Below are positions 47,694 through 56,563 of a stretch of DNA of 64,000 nucleotides, one piece after another; position 1 is the stretch's first letter, and each line of letters opens with the position of its first letter. This DNA is from Comamonas_F sp047606565 (GTDB taxonomy: Bacteria; Pseudomonadota; Gammaproteobacteria; Burkholderiales; Burkholderiaceae_C). The position numbers were made by a program, and so were the translations under genes. The notes under the pieces were generated by a model that saw only the letters and a list, made by a program, of their open reading frames with translations, searched no databases and was not told where the DNA came from. The stretch spans positions 7,913-71,912 of the forward strand of contig JASGEH010000122.1 of the NCBI GenBank assembly GCA_047606565.1, given 5' to 3'.

Positions 47694-48742
47694 CGGCGCG
47701 GCACGACGGCGGGGCTTGTCCTGTGCAGGAGGCTGCACAGGAAGCCGTGAACCAAGCCGTGACCCCGGCCGTGCCGGGCGCTGGCGCCGTGGCCTTCGCC
47801 TCCGACACGCAGGACCGTCTGGCGCATTGGGCCGCGCAGCGGCCCGAGGCCCTGGCCCTGCTGCACAAGCAGCACGGGGAGTGGGGCGCCTGGCGCTGGC
47901 GCGACGTGGTGCAGGCGGTGGCGCAGCGGCGCGCGGCGCTGGCGGGTCACGGGCTGGGCCCCGGGGCGCGGCTGGCCGTCAGCGGCGCGCTGGAGCCGCA
48001 GCTCATCGTGCTGGCCCTGGCCGCGCACGCGGCCGGTGCCGAGGTCGTCGTGATCGATCGCCACGCCCAGGGCGCGGCCTTGCGCGCGGCGCTGCAGGCC
48101 GCCGCGCCCACGCTGGCCTTCGTGCAGTCGCGCCAGACGCTGTCGGCCTGGATCGACAGCGGCGCCACCCATGCCCACACCGTACCGGTGCCGTTGATCG
48201 CGGCGCAGCCGGCACGCCACGCGAGCGCGGCCTGGCAGGTGCTGCCGCTGGCCGATCTGCTGGCCACGGACGCACCGGGCCCGGCGCCGGTGGCCGCACC
48301 CGCGCGGCCCCGGCCCAGGCTCCATTCCCTGCGGCGCGCGCTGCGCGGGCAGGCGGTGCTGTGGGTGGACGAGGGCACGGAATGGGCCGGCGGGCTGGAG
48401 CAGGTGCTGGCCGACTGGCTGCGCGGCGGCCAGCCGCTGGCCGCGCCCGAGTCCAGCGCCGCCGCAGCACGCGACCGCCGCGAGATCCAGCCCGCGCGCC
48501 TGCTGGCCTCCGCCGCGCGCCGCCAGCGGCTGGCCGAGGAACACGGCGCGCGCCTGGCGCCGCCCGGCAGTCTCGCGCGCTGGCTGAGCGACCGGGCCAG
48601 CGATGCGGGTGGCGGCTGGCTGTCGGCCTGGCTGCGGCGCCGCATCGCCCGGCTCGAAGGCCTGCCGGATCAGCTTCAGCCGGGGGCCGTGCCGACGGTC
48701 GGCCACCCGTTCGCGGAGACGGCACGGAGGGTCGCGCCATGA
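47690..48742 (+). CDS. Degenerate acyl-CoA ligase-like protein lacking the ATP-binding core
   Basis: 350 residues. Residues about 35-170 resemble the N-terminus of AMP-forming acyl-CoA ligases found with branched-chain-type ABC importers (DRLAHWAAQRPEALALLHKQ, WRWRDVVQAVAQRRAAL, GARLAVSG). Residues about 260-305 resemble a later ligase segment (DRREIQPARLLASAARRQRL, PPGSLARWLSDRA). The P-loop (TSGTTGxPKG type), adenylate-binding and C-terminal domains are missing. No frameshift or stop interrupts it, and it has ATGA overlaps with both neighbours, so it is still translated. It cannot be an active ligase; a structural or regulatory role, or decay, is possible. Confidence 0.6.
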   Translation: MTARHDGGACPVQEAAQEAVNQAVTPAVPGAGAVAFASDTQDRLAHWAAQRPEALALLHKQHGEWGAWRWRDVVQAVAQRRAALAGHGLGPGARLAVSGALEPQLIVLALAAHAAGAEVVVIDRHAQGAALRAALQAAAPTLAFVQSRQTLSAWIDSGATHAHTVPVPLIAAQPARHASAAWQVLPLADLLATDAPGPAPVAAPARPRPRLHSLRRALRGQAVLWVDEGTEWAGGLEQVLADWLRGGQPLAAPESSAAAARDRREIQPARLLASAARRQRLAEEHGARLAPPGSLARWLSDRASDAGGGWLSAWLRRRIARLEGLPDQLQPGAVPTVGHPFAETARRVAP

Positions 48743-49509
48743 GCACATCCATCCTGGACGTGAACGACATTTCGCTGTCGTTTCGCGGCGTCAAGGCCAT
48801 CACCGGCCTGTCCTTCTCGGTGGCGCGCGGCGAGATCTGCGCGCTGATCGGGCCCAATGGCGCCGGCAAGAGCTCGTTGCTCAACGTGCTCAACGGCGTC
48901 TACACGCCGGACGCCGGCGAGATCCGCTACGAGGGCGAGGCCTTCCACCGCCTGCGCCCCTACGAGGCGGCGCGGCGCGGCATTGGCCGCACCTTCCAGA
49001 ACAACGCGCTGTTCAAGAAGCTCAGCGTGCGCGACAACGTGCTCACCGGCCTGTCGCGCCATGCGCGCACCGGCTTCGTCGAGCATGCGCTGCGGCTGCC
49101 GCGCGCGCGCCGCGAGGCCGCCGATTTCGAGCAGCGCGCCGAGGCCGTGCTGGAGTTCCTGGAGCTGCAGAGCGAGCGCCACCAGCCCGTGGGCAGCCTG
49201 CCCTACGGCGTGCAAAAGCGCGTCGAGCTGGGCCGCGCGCTGGTGGCCGCGCCGCGCCTGCTGCTGCTCGACGAGCCGATGGCCGGCATGAACGCCGACG
49301 AGAAGCGCGAGATGAGCCGCTTCATCGCCGACATCAACCGCGACCTGGGCGTCACCGTGGTGCTGATCGAGCACGACGTGGGCGTGATCATGAACCTGTC
49401 GAGTCACGTCGTGGTGCTGGACTACGGCCGCAAGGTGGGCGACGGCACGCCCGCCGAGGTGCAGTCCCGCCCCGAAGTGATCGCCGCCTATCTGGGCGCG
49501 CCGCATTGA
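48739..49509 (+). CDS. Branched-chain-type ABC ATP-binding protein (LivG-like, 1)
   Basis: 256 residues. Walker A GPNGAGKSS is at 38-46; the LivG-type switch region is RGIGRTFQNNALFKKLSV; the signature is degenerate (LPYGVQKRVELGRAL), as usual in the aromatic/amide subgroup; Walker B LLLLDEPMAG; C-terminal VISAYLG-like end VIAAYLGAPH. The first of a complete G-H-M-K-K-F importer set. The neighbouring ligase remnant suggests that the ancestral system imported an acid to be CoA-activated; current context suggests an organosulfur ligand. Confidence 0.9.
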   Translation: MSTSILDVNDISLSFRGVKAITGLSFSVARGEICALIGPNGAGKSSLLNVLNGVYTPDAGEIRYEGEAFHRLRPYEAARRGIGRTFQNNALFKKLSVRDNVLTGLSRHARTGFVEHALRLPRARREAADFEQRAEAVLEFLELQSERHQPVGSLPYGVQKRVELGRALVAAPRLLLLDEPMAGMNADEKREMSRFIADINRDLGVTVVLIEHDVGVIMNLSSHVVVLDYGRKVGDGTPAEVQSRPEVIAAYLGAPH

Positions 49510-49543
49510 CATCGACTCCGGCGCGTGGCGCCGCCTTCCTCCC

Positions 49544-50425
49544 ATGATTCCCTTCCTCGAAACCCTCATCGGCGGCCTGCTGGCGGGCACCATGTATTCG
49601 CTGGTGGCGATTGGCTTCGTGCTGATCTACAAGGCCAGCGGCGTGTTCAACTTCGCGCAGGGTTCGATCCTGCTGTTTTCGGCGCTGCTGTTCGTCACCC
49701 TGCTGGAAGCCGGCCTGCCGTTCGCGCTGGCGCTGGCGCTGACGGTGGCCGCGCTGGTGCTGCTGGCGGTGCTGATCGAGCGGCTGGTGCTGCGGCCACT
49801 GACCAACCGCAGCCCGATGACGCTGTTCATGGCCACGCTGGGCCTGTCTTACGTGGTCGAGGGCGTGGCGCAGGGCGTGATGGGCGCCAACGTGCACGCG
49901 CTCGACCTGGGCGTGGCCGACCTGCCGATCTTCGTCGGCGAGATGCTGATCAGCCAGTTCGACTTGGTCGCGGCCCTCACCGCCGTGGCGTTGGTGGCGG
50001 TGCTGGCGCTGCTGTTCGAGCGCACGCGCATCGGCATCTCGCTGCGCGCAGTGGCCGACGACACGCGCGCGGCGCTGTCCATCGGCATCAACCTCAATCG
50101 CATCTGGCAGATCGTCTGGGCGGTGGCCGGCATCACCGGGCTGGTCGCCGGCCTGCTGTGGGGCGCGCGCCAGGGCGTGCAGTTCTCGCTGTCTCTGGTG
50201 GTGCTCAAGGCGCTGCCGGTGCTCATCATCGGTGGTTTCACCTCGATCGGCGGGGCCATCGCCGGCGGCCTGATCGTGGGCGCGGCCGAGAACCTGGCCG
50301 AGGCCTACATCGGCCCCTACGTGGGCGGCGGCATCACCTCCTGGTTCGCCTACGTCCTGGCGCTGGTGTTCCTGTTCATCCGCCCCGCCGGCCTGTTCGG
50401 CGAGCGCGCCATCGAGAGAGTCTGA
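49544..50425 (+). CDS. Branched-chain-type ABC permease (LivH-like, 1)
   Basis: 293 residues with eight or so spans; GLLAGTMYSLVAIGFVLIYK at the N-terminus, FNFAQGSILLFSAL, LRAVADDTRAALSIGINLNR and the C-terminal FIRPAGLFGE. It starts 34 bp after the ATPase gene. Its stop is followed by TGAGATG, the same junction that links livH to livM in the second Liv cluster at 62980, but here that ATG opens a short ORF through an inserted repeat. Confidence 0.91.
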   Translation: MIPFLETLIGGLLAGTMYSLVAIGFVLIYKASGVFNFAQGSILLFSALLFVTLLEAGLPFALALALTVAALVLLAVLIERLVLRPLTNRSPMTLFMATLGLSYVVEGVAQGVMGANVHALDLGVADLPIFVGEMLISQFDLVAALTAVALVAVLALLFERTRIGISLRAVADDTRAALSIGINLNRIWQIVWAVAGITGLVAGLLWGARQGVQFSLSLVVLKALPVLIIGGFTSIGGAIAGGLIVGAAENLAEAYIGPYVGGGITSWFAYVLALVFLFIRPAGLFGERAIERV

Positions 50426-50426
50426 G

Positions 50427-50567
50427 ATGAGACGCCCCCCGAAGCGCCTGCGGCGCCTCCCCCCACTGGGGGGCGACAGCACCGGTCGGGCAAAGCCCGC
50501 CCACGCTGTCACAGGGATCGGCCTGGGGTATTTCATGCGCGATGAGTCTTCTGAGAACCTGATATGA
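50427..50567 (+). CDS. 46-residue linker ORF created by a repeat between livH and livM
   Basis: The ATG follows the LivH stop by 1 bp (TGAGATG). The frame runs through the hairpin repeat without a stop and ends in a TGA overlapping the LivM start (ATGA). The product would be a basic Arg/Pro-rich peptide (MRRPPKRLRRLPPLGG...) ending SSENLI. It may be translated only to carry ribosomes across the insertion to livM, whose own ribosome-binding site is weak. Not recognisable as a protein family. Confidence 0.4.
   Translation: MRRPPKRLRRLPPLGGDSTGRAKPAHAVTGIGLGYFMRDESSENLI
50432..50512. repeat. Multi-hairpin interspersed repeat
   Basis: Contains successive perfect hairpins: GCGCC/GGCGC (50444-50456), CCCCCC/GGGGGG (50459-50473) and CGGGC/GCCCG (50487-50499), the last enclosed by GACAGC/GCTGTC (50475-50480 and 50505-50510). 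This GC-rich compound hairpin resembles intergenic repeats frequent in Comamonadaceae genomes. It separates two genes that are directly coupled in the second Liv cluster, so it is probably an insertion. Confidence 0.7.
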
Positions 50568-51625
50568 GCGAAAACCTGCTTGCCATCCGTCCCAGCCTCG
50601 CGGCGCCCGTGCCGCTGCGCGGCCGCCCGCCCGCGCGCGCGGCGCTGCTGGCGCTGCTCGTGCTGGCCTTTGCCGTCGTGCCCGGGCTGGGCAGCGACTA
50701 CTGGCTGGATGCCATCCTGCTGCCTTTCCTGGTGCTGTCGCTGGCGGGCATCGGCCTCAATCTGCTGACGGGCTATGCCGGCCAGACCTCGCTGGGCTCG
50801 GGCGGCTTCATGGCGGTGGGGGCCTTCGCCACCTATGCCTTCTTGCTGCGCGCGGAGCTGAGTTTTCCCCTGGCGCTGCTGCTCGGCGGCCTGGTGGCGG
50901 CGCTGGCCGGGCTGGTGTTTGGACTGCCCAGCGCGCGCATCAAGGGCTTTTACCTGATGGTCACCAGCCTGGCCGCGCAGTTCTTCCTGGAATGGCTGTT
51001 CCTGAAGTTTCCCTGGTTCTACAACCACAGCACCTCGGCCACCATTTCGGCGCCCCGGCTGGATGTCTTCGGGCTGGACCTCAACTCGACGCTGGGCCGC
51101 TACTACCTGGTGCTGGCCACGGTCGCGCTGCTGACCTGGGTCGCGGTCAACCTGGTGCGCAGCCAGACCGGGCGCGACTGGATGGCGATCCGCGACATGG
51201 ACACCGCCGCCGCGGTGGCCGGCATCCGCGTCCAGCGCAGCAAGATCCTGGCCTTTGCCGTCAGCTCCTTCTACCTGGGCGTGGCCGGCGCGCTCTGGGC
51301 CTTCGCCTACCTGGGCTCGGCGGGGGTGCAGAGCTTCGGGCTGACGCGCTCGTTCCAGATCCTGTTCATCATCATCATCGGCGGACTGGGCAGCATCGGC
51401 GGCTGCTTCATCGGCGCGGCCTTCATCAGCCTGCTGCCGCTGGCGCTGGACGTGGTCTCGCAGACCCTGTTCGCCGGCCGGCTCGACGCCGGGCTGCTGC
51501 AGAACATCCAGAAGGTGATCTTCGGCGTGCTCATCATCGCCTTCCTGATCAAGGAGCCCGAGGGTCTGGCGCGCTTGCTCGCCAACCTGCGCGCACGGCT
51601 GGCGGCTTGGCCGCTGCGTTTCTGA
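50564..51625 (+). CDS. Branched-chain-type ABC permease (LivM-like, 1)
   Basis: 353 residues, 8-10 spans; YWLDAILLPFLVLSLAGIGL, LLTGYAGQTSLGSGGFMAVG, ARIKGFYLMVTSLAAQFFLEW and GGLGSIGGCFIGAAF. Start at ATG 50564, which overlaps the stop of the linker ORF; only weak ribosome-binding sequence is present. It forms the channel with the LivH-like protein. Confidence 0.91.
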   Translation: MSENLLAIRPSLAAPVPLRGRPPARAALLALLVLAFAVVPGLGSDYWLDAILLPFLVLSLAGIGLNLLTGYAGQTSLGSGGFMAVGAFATYAFLLRAELSFPLALLLGGLVAALAGLVFGLPSARIKGFYLMVTSLAAQFFLEWLFLKFPWFYNHSTSATISAPRLDVFGLDLNSTLGRYYLVLATVALLTWVAVNLVRSQTGRDWMAIRDMDTAAAVAGIRVQRSKILAFAVSSFYLGVAGALWAFAYLGSAGVQSFGLTRSFQILFIIIIGGLGSIGGCFIGAAFISLLPLALDVVSQTLFAGRLDAGLLQNIQKVIFGVLIIAFLIKEPEGLARLLANLRARLAAWPLRF

Positions 51626-51711
51626 CGCCGACGGTGGCGCCACTTCCCCTTTTTCCCCTTTTCTCATCCTTTCCCCCATCCCCGTTCATCGACCTGCAAG
51701 GAGTCCTCGAC

Positions 51712-53061
51712 ATGAAGCCATCCCTTTTCTCGCGTCCGGCCCTGGCCCTGGCGCTGACCGCCACCCTGGGCCTGGGCCTGGGCCTGGCGCCAGCCAGCCT
51801 GTTGGCCGCCGAGCAGTACGTGCCGCTGCCCACCTATCGCGTCGGCCCCTATGCGTCGAGCGGCGCGCTGTGGTGGGCGGGCACGCTCGACTACTTCCGC
51901 TACATCAACGAGGTCGAGGGCGGCATCGATGGCGTGAAGATCAAGTACGAGGAGTTCGAGACCGAATGGAGCCCCGACCGCACGGTCGAGGTCTACGAGC
52001 GCGTCAAGAAGGGCAAGGACGGCTCGCCGCTGGCCTTCTTCTTCACCCACGGCACGCCGGCCACCTATGCACTGATCGAGAAGGCCGCGGCCGACAAGAT
52101 CCCGCTGATCGACCCGGCTGGCGGCCGCACCGAATCGATCGACGGCACGGTCTTCCCCTATGCCTTCCCGCTGCTGTTCAGCTACTACAGCCAGGCCTCC
52201 ACCGGCATCAACTACATCGCGCAGAAGGAGGGCGGCTTCGACAAGCTCAAGGGCAAGAAGATCGTCACCGTCTACCACGACTCGGCCTATGGCCGCGCCA
52301 CCCAGCCCGCCGTCGAGCTGCTGGCCGCCAAGTACGGTTTCGAGAACATCCAGATCCCGGTGGCCGACCCCGGCAACGAGCAGTCGCCGCAATGGCGCCG
52401 CGTGCGCGAGGCCAAGCCCGACTGGGTGTTCCTGCGCACCTGGGGCGTCTCCACCGTGGTGGCGCTCAAGACCGCGCAGCGCTTCGGCATCCCGGCCACG
52501 CGCATCATCGGCGACGTCTGGGCCGGCTCCGAGTCCGACGTGATCCCGGCCGGCGACGCGGCCAAGGGCTACAGCGCGCTGGCGCCCTACCCGGGCGGTG
52601 CCGACTTCGAGATCCACAAGCGCCTGAAGAAATACATCATCGACCAGGGCAAGAGCGACTTGCGCGACACGCGCTACTTCGGCGCGGTCAACTACAACGT
52701 CGGCCTGGTCAACGCCGCGCTGGCGGTGGAGGCGCTGCGCACCGGCTACAAGAAGTTCGGTGCCCGCCCGCTCAATGGCGAGGAGGGCCGCTGGGCCTTC
52801 GAGCACCTGAAGATCGACGAGGCGCGGCTCAAGCAGATCGGCTTCGACGGCCTGCTGCAGCCGCTCGACATCACGCCCGCCGACCACGAGGGCGGCGGCG
52901 CGGCGCGCATCCAGCAATGGGACGGCCAGAAATGGGTGCTGCAGACCGACTGGATCAAGGCCGACCACGCCTTGCTGCGGCCGCTGATCCAGCAGCAGGC
53001 CGCCGCCTACGCCAAGGAAAAAGGCATCACGCCGCGTGATCTTTCGCGCGAAAAGAACTGA
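51712..53061 (+). CDS. Branched-chain-type ABC substrate-binding protein (LivK-like, A)
   Basis: 449 residues, larger than leucine-binding protein. Sec signal ends near LAPASLLAAEQ. The mature part begins YVPLPTYRVGPYASSGALWW and has FRYINEVEGGIDGVKIKYEE, TVFPYAFPLLFSYYSQAS and IVTVYHDSAYGRATQPAVEL. AAGGAG lies 8 nt before the ATG. It is the first of two tandem paralogous receptors. This receptor subtype is typical of systems for aromatic or amide compounds; the ligand is unknown. Confidence 0.89.
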   Translation: MKPSLFSRPALALALTATLGLGLGLAPASLLAAEQYVPLPTYRVGPYASSGALWWAGTLDYFRYINEVEGGIDGVKIKYEEFETEWSPDRTVEVYERVKKGKDGSPLAFFFTHGTPATYALIEKAAADKIPLIDPAGGRTESIDGTVFPYAFPLLFSYYSQASTGINYIAQKEGGFDKLKGKKIVTVYHDSAYGRATQPAVELLAAKYGFENIQIPVADPGNEQSPQWRRVREAKPDWVFLRTWGVSTVVALKTAQRFGIPATRIIGDVWAGSESDVIPAGDAAKGYSALAPYPGGADFEIHKRLKKYIIDQGKSDLRDTRYFGAVNYNVGLVNAALAVEALRTGYKKFGARPLNGEEGRWAFEHLKIDEARLKQIGFDGLLQPLDITPADHEGGGAARIQQWDGQKWVLQTDWIKADHALLRPLIQQQAAAYAKEKGITPRDLSREKN

Positions 53062-53090
53062 AGCCCCCATCCATCGACAGGAGTTCATCC

Positions 53091-54443
53091 ATGATCCCCC
53101 TCAACTTCGGTCGCCTGCTGGCCGGCCTGGCACTGGCGGGCAGTCTCGCCGGCAGTGCCGTGGCGCTGGAAACCCGGCCCGGGCCCGATGCCAACAAGCA
53201 GTTCTTCCCCATCGCCAGCTACCGCGTCGGCCCCTATGCCTCGGCCGGCGTGCAGATCTGGGCCGGGCGCATCGACTACTACCGCTACATCAACGAGGTC
53301 GAGGGCGGCATCAACGGCGTGCCCATCGTCTGGCAGGAGTGCGAGACCGAGTGGACGGCGGAGAAGGGTGTGGAGTGCTACGAGCGCTTCAAGCACGGCC
53401 TCAACGGCGCGCCGGTGGCGGCCTATTTCCCCAACGGGGCGCCGGCGGCCTTCGCGCTGGCCGACCGCGCCGCGCGCGACAAGATCCCGCAGGTGACGCT
53501 GGCCTACGGCCGCACCGAGGCCACCGACGGCACCGTCTTCCCCTACATCTTTCCGGTGGTGCTGACCTTCTACAGCGAGGCCTCGGCGCTCATCAACTAC
53601 ATTGCGCAGCGCGAGGGCGGGCTCGACAAGCTCAAGGGCAAGAAGATCGTCACGCTCTACCACGACTCGGCCTACGGGCGCGAGACCATCGAGCCGCTCA
53701 AGCTGCTGGCCCAGAAGTACGGCTTCGAGGACATCCAGATTCCCTTCGCCGACCCGGGCAGCGAGCAGTCGGCGCAGTGGCGGCAGATCCGCCAGGTGCA
53801 GCCGGACTGGGTGTTCATCCGCACCTGGGGCGTCTCCAGCCCGGTGGCCATCCGCACCGCGCAGCGCTTCGGCATTCCGGCCGACCGCATCATCGGCGAC
53901 GTCTGGGCCAGCTCCGAGGAAGACGTGATCCCGGCCGGCGACGCCGCCAAGGGCTATCTGGCGCTCACACCCTATCCGGCCGGCACCGACTTCGAGATCC
54001 ACCGGCGCCTGAAGAAATACATCATCGACACCGGCAAGAGCGACCTGCGCGACACCAGCAAGTTCGGCAGCGTCTACTACAACTCGGGCCTGATCGACGC
54101 CGTGCTCTCGGTCGAACTGGTGCGCCGCGCCCAGCAGAAGTTCGGCAAGCGCCCGATCACCGGCGAAGAAGGCCAGTGGGGCCTGGAGAACCTGAACATC
54201 GACGACGCGCGCCTGAAGGAAAACGGCTTCCAGGGCCTGCTGCAGCCGCTCAAGCTCTCGCCCACCGACCACGAGGGCGGCGGCGCCGTCAAGGTGCAGC
54301 AGTGGGACGGCAAGCAGTGGAAGCCGGTGAGCGACTGGATCCAGGCCGACCGCGCGCTGCTGGCGCCACTCATCAAGGCCAAATCCAGCGCTTATGCCAA
54401 GGAAAAAGGCATCACGCCGCGCGACCCGGCGCAGGAAAAATGA
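53091..54443 (+). CDS. Branched-chain-type ABC substrate-binding protein (LivK-like, B)
   Basis: 450 residues and paralogous to the preceding gene over the whole mature region (IASYRVGPYASAGVQIW, YYRYINEVEGGINGVPIVW, KYGFEDIQIPFADPGSEQS). Sec signal ends near GSAVALETR. It carries two Cys (ECETEW and ECYERF) absent at the same positions in receptor A, which could form a disulfide. Ligand-site changes suggest a different substrate served by the same channel. Confidence 0.89.
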   Translation: MIPLNFGRLLAGLALAGSLAGSAVALETRPGPDANKQFFPIASYRVGPYASAGVQIWAGRIDYYRYINEVEGGINGVPIVWQECETEWTAEKGVECYERFKHGLNGAPVAAYFPNGAPAAFALADRAARDKIPQVTLAYGRTEATDGTVFPYIFPVVLTFYSEASALINYIAQREGGLDKLKGKKIVTLYHDSAYGRETIEPLKLLAQKYGFEDIQIPFADPGSEQSAQWRQIRQVQPDWVFIRTWGVSSPVAIRTAQRFGIPADRIIGDVWASSEEDVIPAGDAAKGYLALTPYPAGTDFEIHRRLKKYIIDTGKSDLRDTSKFGSVYYNSGLIDAVLSVELVRRAQQKFGKRPITGEEGQWGLENLNIDDARLKENGFQGLLQPLKLSPTDHEGGGAVKVQQWDGKQWKPVSDWIQADRALLAPLIKAKSSAYAKEKGITPRDPAQEK

Positions 54444-55243
54444 GCGCCATCGCAGCCATCACCGCCACCCATCCCGGCTCTGAACCGGCCGCCGGGGCCG
54501 CCGCGCCGCTGCTGCAGGTCGAGGGCATCGAGGTGGTCTACGGCGGCGCCATCCTGGCGGCCAGCGGCGTCTCGCTGGCCGTGCCCGAAGGCCGCATCGT
54601 CGCGCTGCTGGGGGCCAACGGCGCGGGCAAGAGCACCGTGCTCAAGGCCATCTCCGGCCTGCTGGCTGCCGACCGCGCCAGCGTCAGCCAGGGCCGCATC
54701 GCCTTCGGTGGCCAGTCCACGCAGGGCGTCGCCGCGCACCAGTTGGTGCGGCGCGGCATCGTGCACGTGCTCGAAGGCCGCCACGTCTTCCCGCACCTGA
54801 CGGTGGAGGAGAACCTGCGCAGCGGCGGCTTCCTGCGCGGCCCCGGACGCCAGGAACTGCAGCGCGCGCTGGAGCGCGTCTACGCCTGGTTTCCGCGCCT
54901 CAAGGACAAGCGCCAGGTCGCCGCCGGCTACACCTCCGGCGGCGAGCAGCAGATGGTGGCGATCGGCCGCGCCCTCATGACGCAGCCGCGCCTGGTGCTG
55001 CTCGACGAGCCCTCGATGGGGCTGGCGCCGCTGATCGTGCAGGAGATCTTCGAGATCGTCGCCGAGCTCAACGCGCGCGAGAACGTCGCCTTCCTGGTCG
55101 CCGAGCAGAACATCGCCCTGGCCCTGCGCCACGCCCACCACGGCTATGTGCTGGAGACCGGGCGCGTCGTGCTGCAGGGCCCGGCCGAGGCGCTGCGGCG
55201 CGATGGCGCGCTGCAGGAGGCCTATCTGGGCAAGAAGCAATGA
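54440..55243 (+). CDS. Branched-chain-type ABC ATP-binding protein (LivF-like)
   Basis: 267 residues. A 25-residue Ala-rich leader precedes the LivF core: Walker A GANGAGKST, VHVLEGRHVFPHLTVEENL, the signature SGGEQQM and Walker B LVLLDEPSMGLAPL. The C-terminus is VLQGPAEALRRD then EAYLGKKQ. The ATG at 54440 overlaps the receptor B stop (ATGA). It completes the G-H-M-K-K-F importer; transcription then meets a sharp fall in GC content. Confidence 0.9.
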   Translation: MSAIAAITATHPGSEPAAGAAAPLLQVEGIEVVYGGAILAASGVSLAVPEGRIVALLGANGAGKSTVLKAISGLLAADRASVSQGRIAFGGQSTQGVAAHQLVRRGIVHVLEGRHVFPHLTVEENLRSGGFLRGPGRQELQRALERVYAWFPRLKDKRQVAAGYTSGGEQQMVAIGRALMTQPRLVLLDEPSMGLAPLIVQEIFEIVAELNARENVAFLVAEQNIALALRHAHHGYVLETGRVVLQGPAEALRRDGALQEAYLGKKQ

Positions 55244-55363
55244 CTGTTTTGACGCTGGGCTGCTGTTGGTGCAATGCGCGCACGCTGGTTTTTGCACGAG
55301 ATGCGTATCCGCAAAGGTTGTCTTGCGGGCGAAGGAATGCTGCCATCCCGCGAATGGAAGTGG

Positions 55364-55392
55364 TTGAGAATAAATATGGGAAAAGATATTCA
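55364..55392 (+). promoter_or_regulatory. Putative sigma-70-like promoter of the low-GC metNIQ-sfnB operon
   Basis: TTGAGA (55364-55369), 17-bp spacer, TATTCA (55387-55392), in an AT-rich 207-bp gap. GAATA and TATTC (55368 and 55387) also form a short dyad around AATATGGGAAAAG. AATATGG...GATATTC resembles weakly the GCATATGG...GATTTC blocks of the shared element, but the downstream GCACACT block is absent. Confidence 0.4.
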
Positions 55393-55450
55393 GGTATGAA
55401 TCAATTGCTACCCTTTTGGAATAAATAAAGAGAAACGAGAGGGATCGTCA

Positions 55451-56545
55451 ATGGATTTTGCAGAGAAATCCGGGATCATTCGATTTCGGCAGGTTGGCAA
55501 GAGTTATCCCGGTGGCCGTGTTCAGGCATCGGCGGTGGCGGCATTGTTGGATATTGATCTGGAAGTTCGCGTGGGCGAGATTTTTGGCATCATCGGGCAC
55601 TCTGGCGCGGGCAAGTCGACTTTGGTGCGGCTCATCAACTTGCTGGAGCGGCCAACAAGTGGTCATATCGAAGTGGCTGGGCAGCGCATTGAACGCGCAA
55701 AGGGTCGAGAGTTGCGCCAGTTACGCCGTCGCATAGGCATGGTGTTCCAACACTTCAACTTGCTTTCCTCGAAAACAGTCAAGCAGAACGTCGCATTCCC
55801 ACTGGCGCTTGAAGGTGGCAACAGCCGAGCCGAAATCGACCAACGGGTGGCCGAGTTGCTGGAACGCGTGGGCCTGAGTGAGCACGCACACAAATATCCG
55901 AGCCAACTGTCGGGGGGGCAGAAGCAGCGCGTGGGCATTGCCAGGGCACTGGCCCTGCGCCCTGCGATTTTGCTGTGCGACGAGGCCACCAGCGCGCTCG
56001 ATCCGGAGACCACCCGCTCGGTACTGAAACTGCTGGCCGACATCAACCGCGAGCTGGGTTTGAGCATTGTGCTCATCACGCACGAAATGGATGTCGTGCG
56101 TCAGATTTGTCACCGCGTCGCGGTGCTCGATGGCGGGCGTGTGGTTGAGACTGGATCGGTGGAGGAGGTGTTCCTGTCACCGAGGCAGGCGGCTACGCGG
56201 GCGCTGGTGCGCGAGGCCGAGCCTGATGCTGAGTTGGTCACCTCTGCAGAGCATCTGGGGGAAGCCTGGCGGTTGACCTTGGTCGGCGCAGCCACGCACC
56301 AGCCCTTGCTGGGGGCATTGGCACGTCGCTACGGGGTGGACTACCGCATTCTGGGTGGTCGCATTGGCACGATCCGTGAGACCCCGTATGCGCAACTGAA
56401 CATCGATTTGGTGGGGCAGGACGTGGCTGGCGCGCTGGCGCATCTGCGCGGCCTGGGCGTAGGCGTCGAGCGGCTGCGTGACGCTGAATCTGTTCATGCG
56501 TCGCGGCTGGATGCAACGCTGCTGCCCGTGCAGCATGCCGTATAG
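55451..56545 (+). CDS. metN: MetN-type ABC ATP-binding protein (second system)
   Basis: 364 residues. Walker A GHSGAGKST is at 49-57; FQHFNLLSSKTVKQNV; signature LSGGQKQR; Walker B ILLCDEATSALD; a C-terminal NIL-type domain from about residue 285. Closer to standard MetN length than the first copy, with no N-terminal extension. Codon use is clearly less GC-rich than in the neighbouring genes. AGAGGG lies 9 nt before the ATG. First gene of an N-I-Q-sfnB operon. Confidence 0.91.
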   Translation: MDFAEKSGIIRFRQVGKSYPGGRVQASAVAALLDIDLEVRVGEIFGIIGHSGAGKSTLVRLINLLERPTSGHIEVAGQRIERAKGRELRQLRRRIGMVFQHFNLLSSKTVKQNVAFPLALEGGNSRAEIDQRVAELLERVGLSEHAHKYPSQLSGGQKQRVGIARALALRPAILLCDEATSALDPETTRSVLKLLADINRELGLSIVLITHEMDVVRQICHRVAVLDGGRVVETGSVEEVFLSPRQAATRALVREAEPDAELVTSAEHLGEAWRLTLVGAATHQPLLGALARRYGVDYRILGGRIGTIRETPYAQLNIDLVGQDVAGALAHLRGLGVGVERLRDAESVHASRLDATLLPVQHAV

Positions 56546-56563
56546 GCAAGAGACGAGAAAGCC

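Noticed and set aside
50432..50512. tRNA or structured riboswitch
   Set aside because: The hairpins do not form a cloverleaf and there is no T-loop consensus; it fits a GC-rich interspersed repeat.
55372..55424. Fifth copy of the GCATAT element before metN
   Set aside because: AATATGG and GATATTC resemble the first two blocks, but their spacing differs and no GCACACT block is found at 46 bp.
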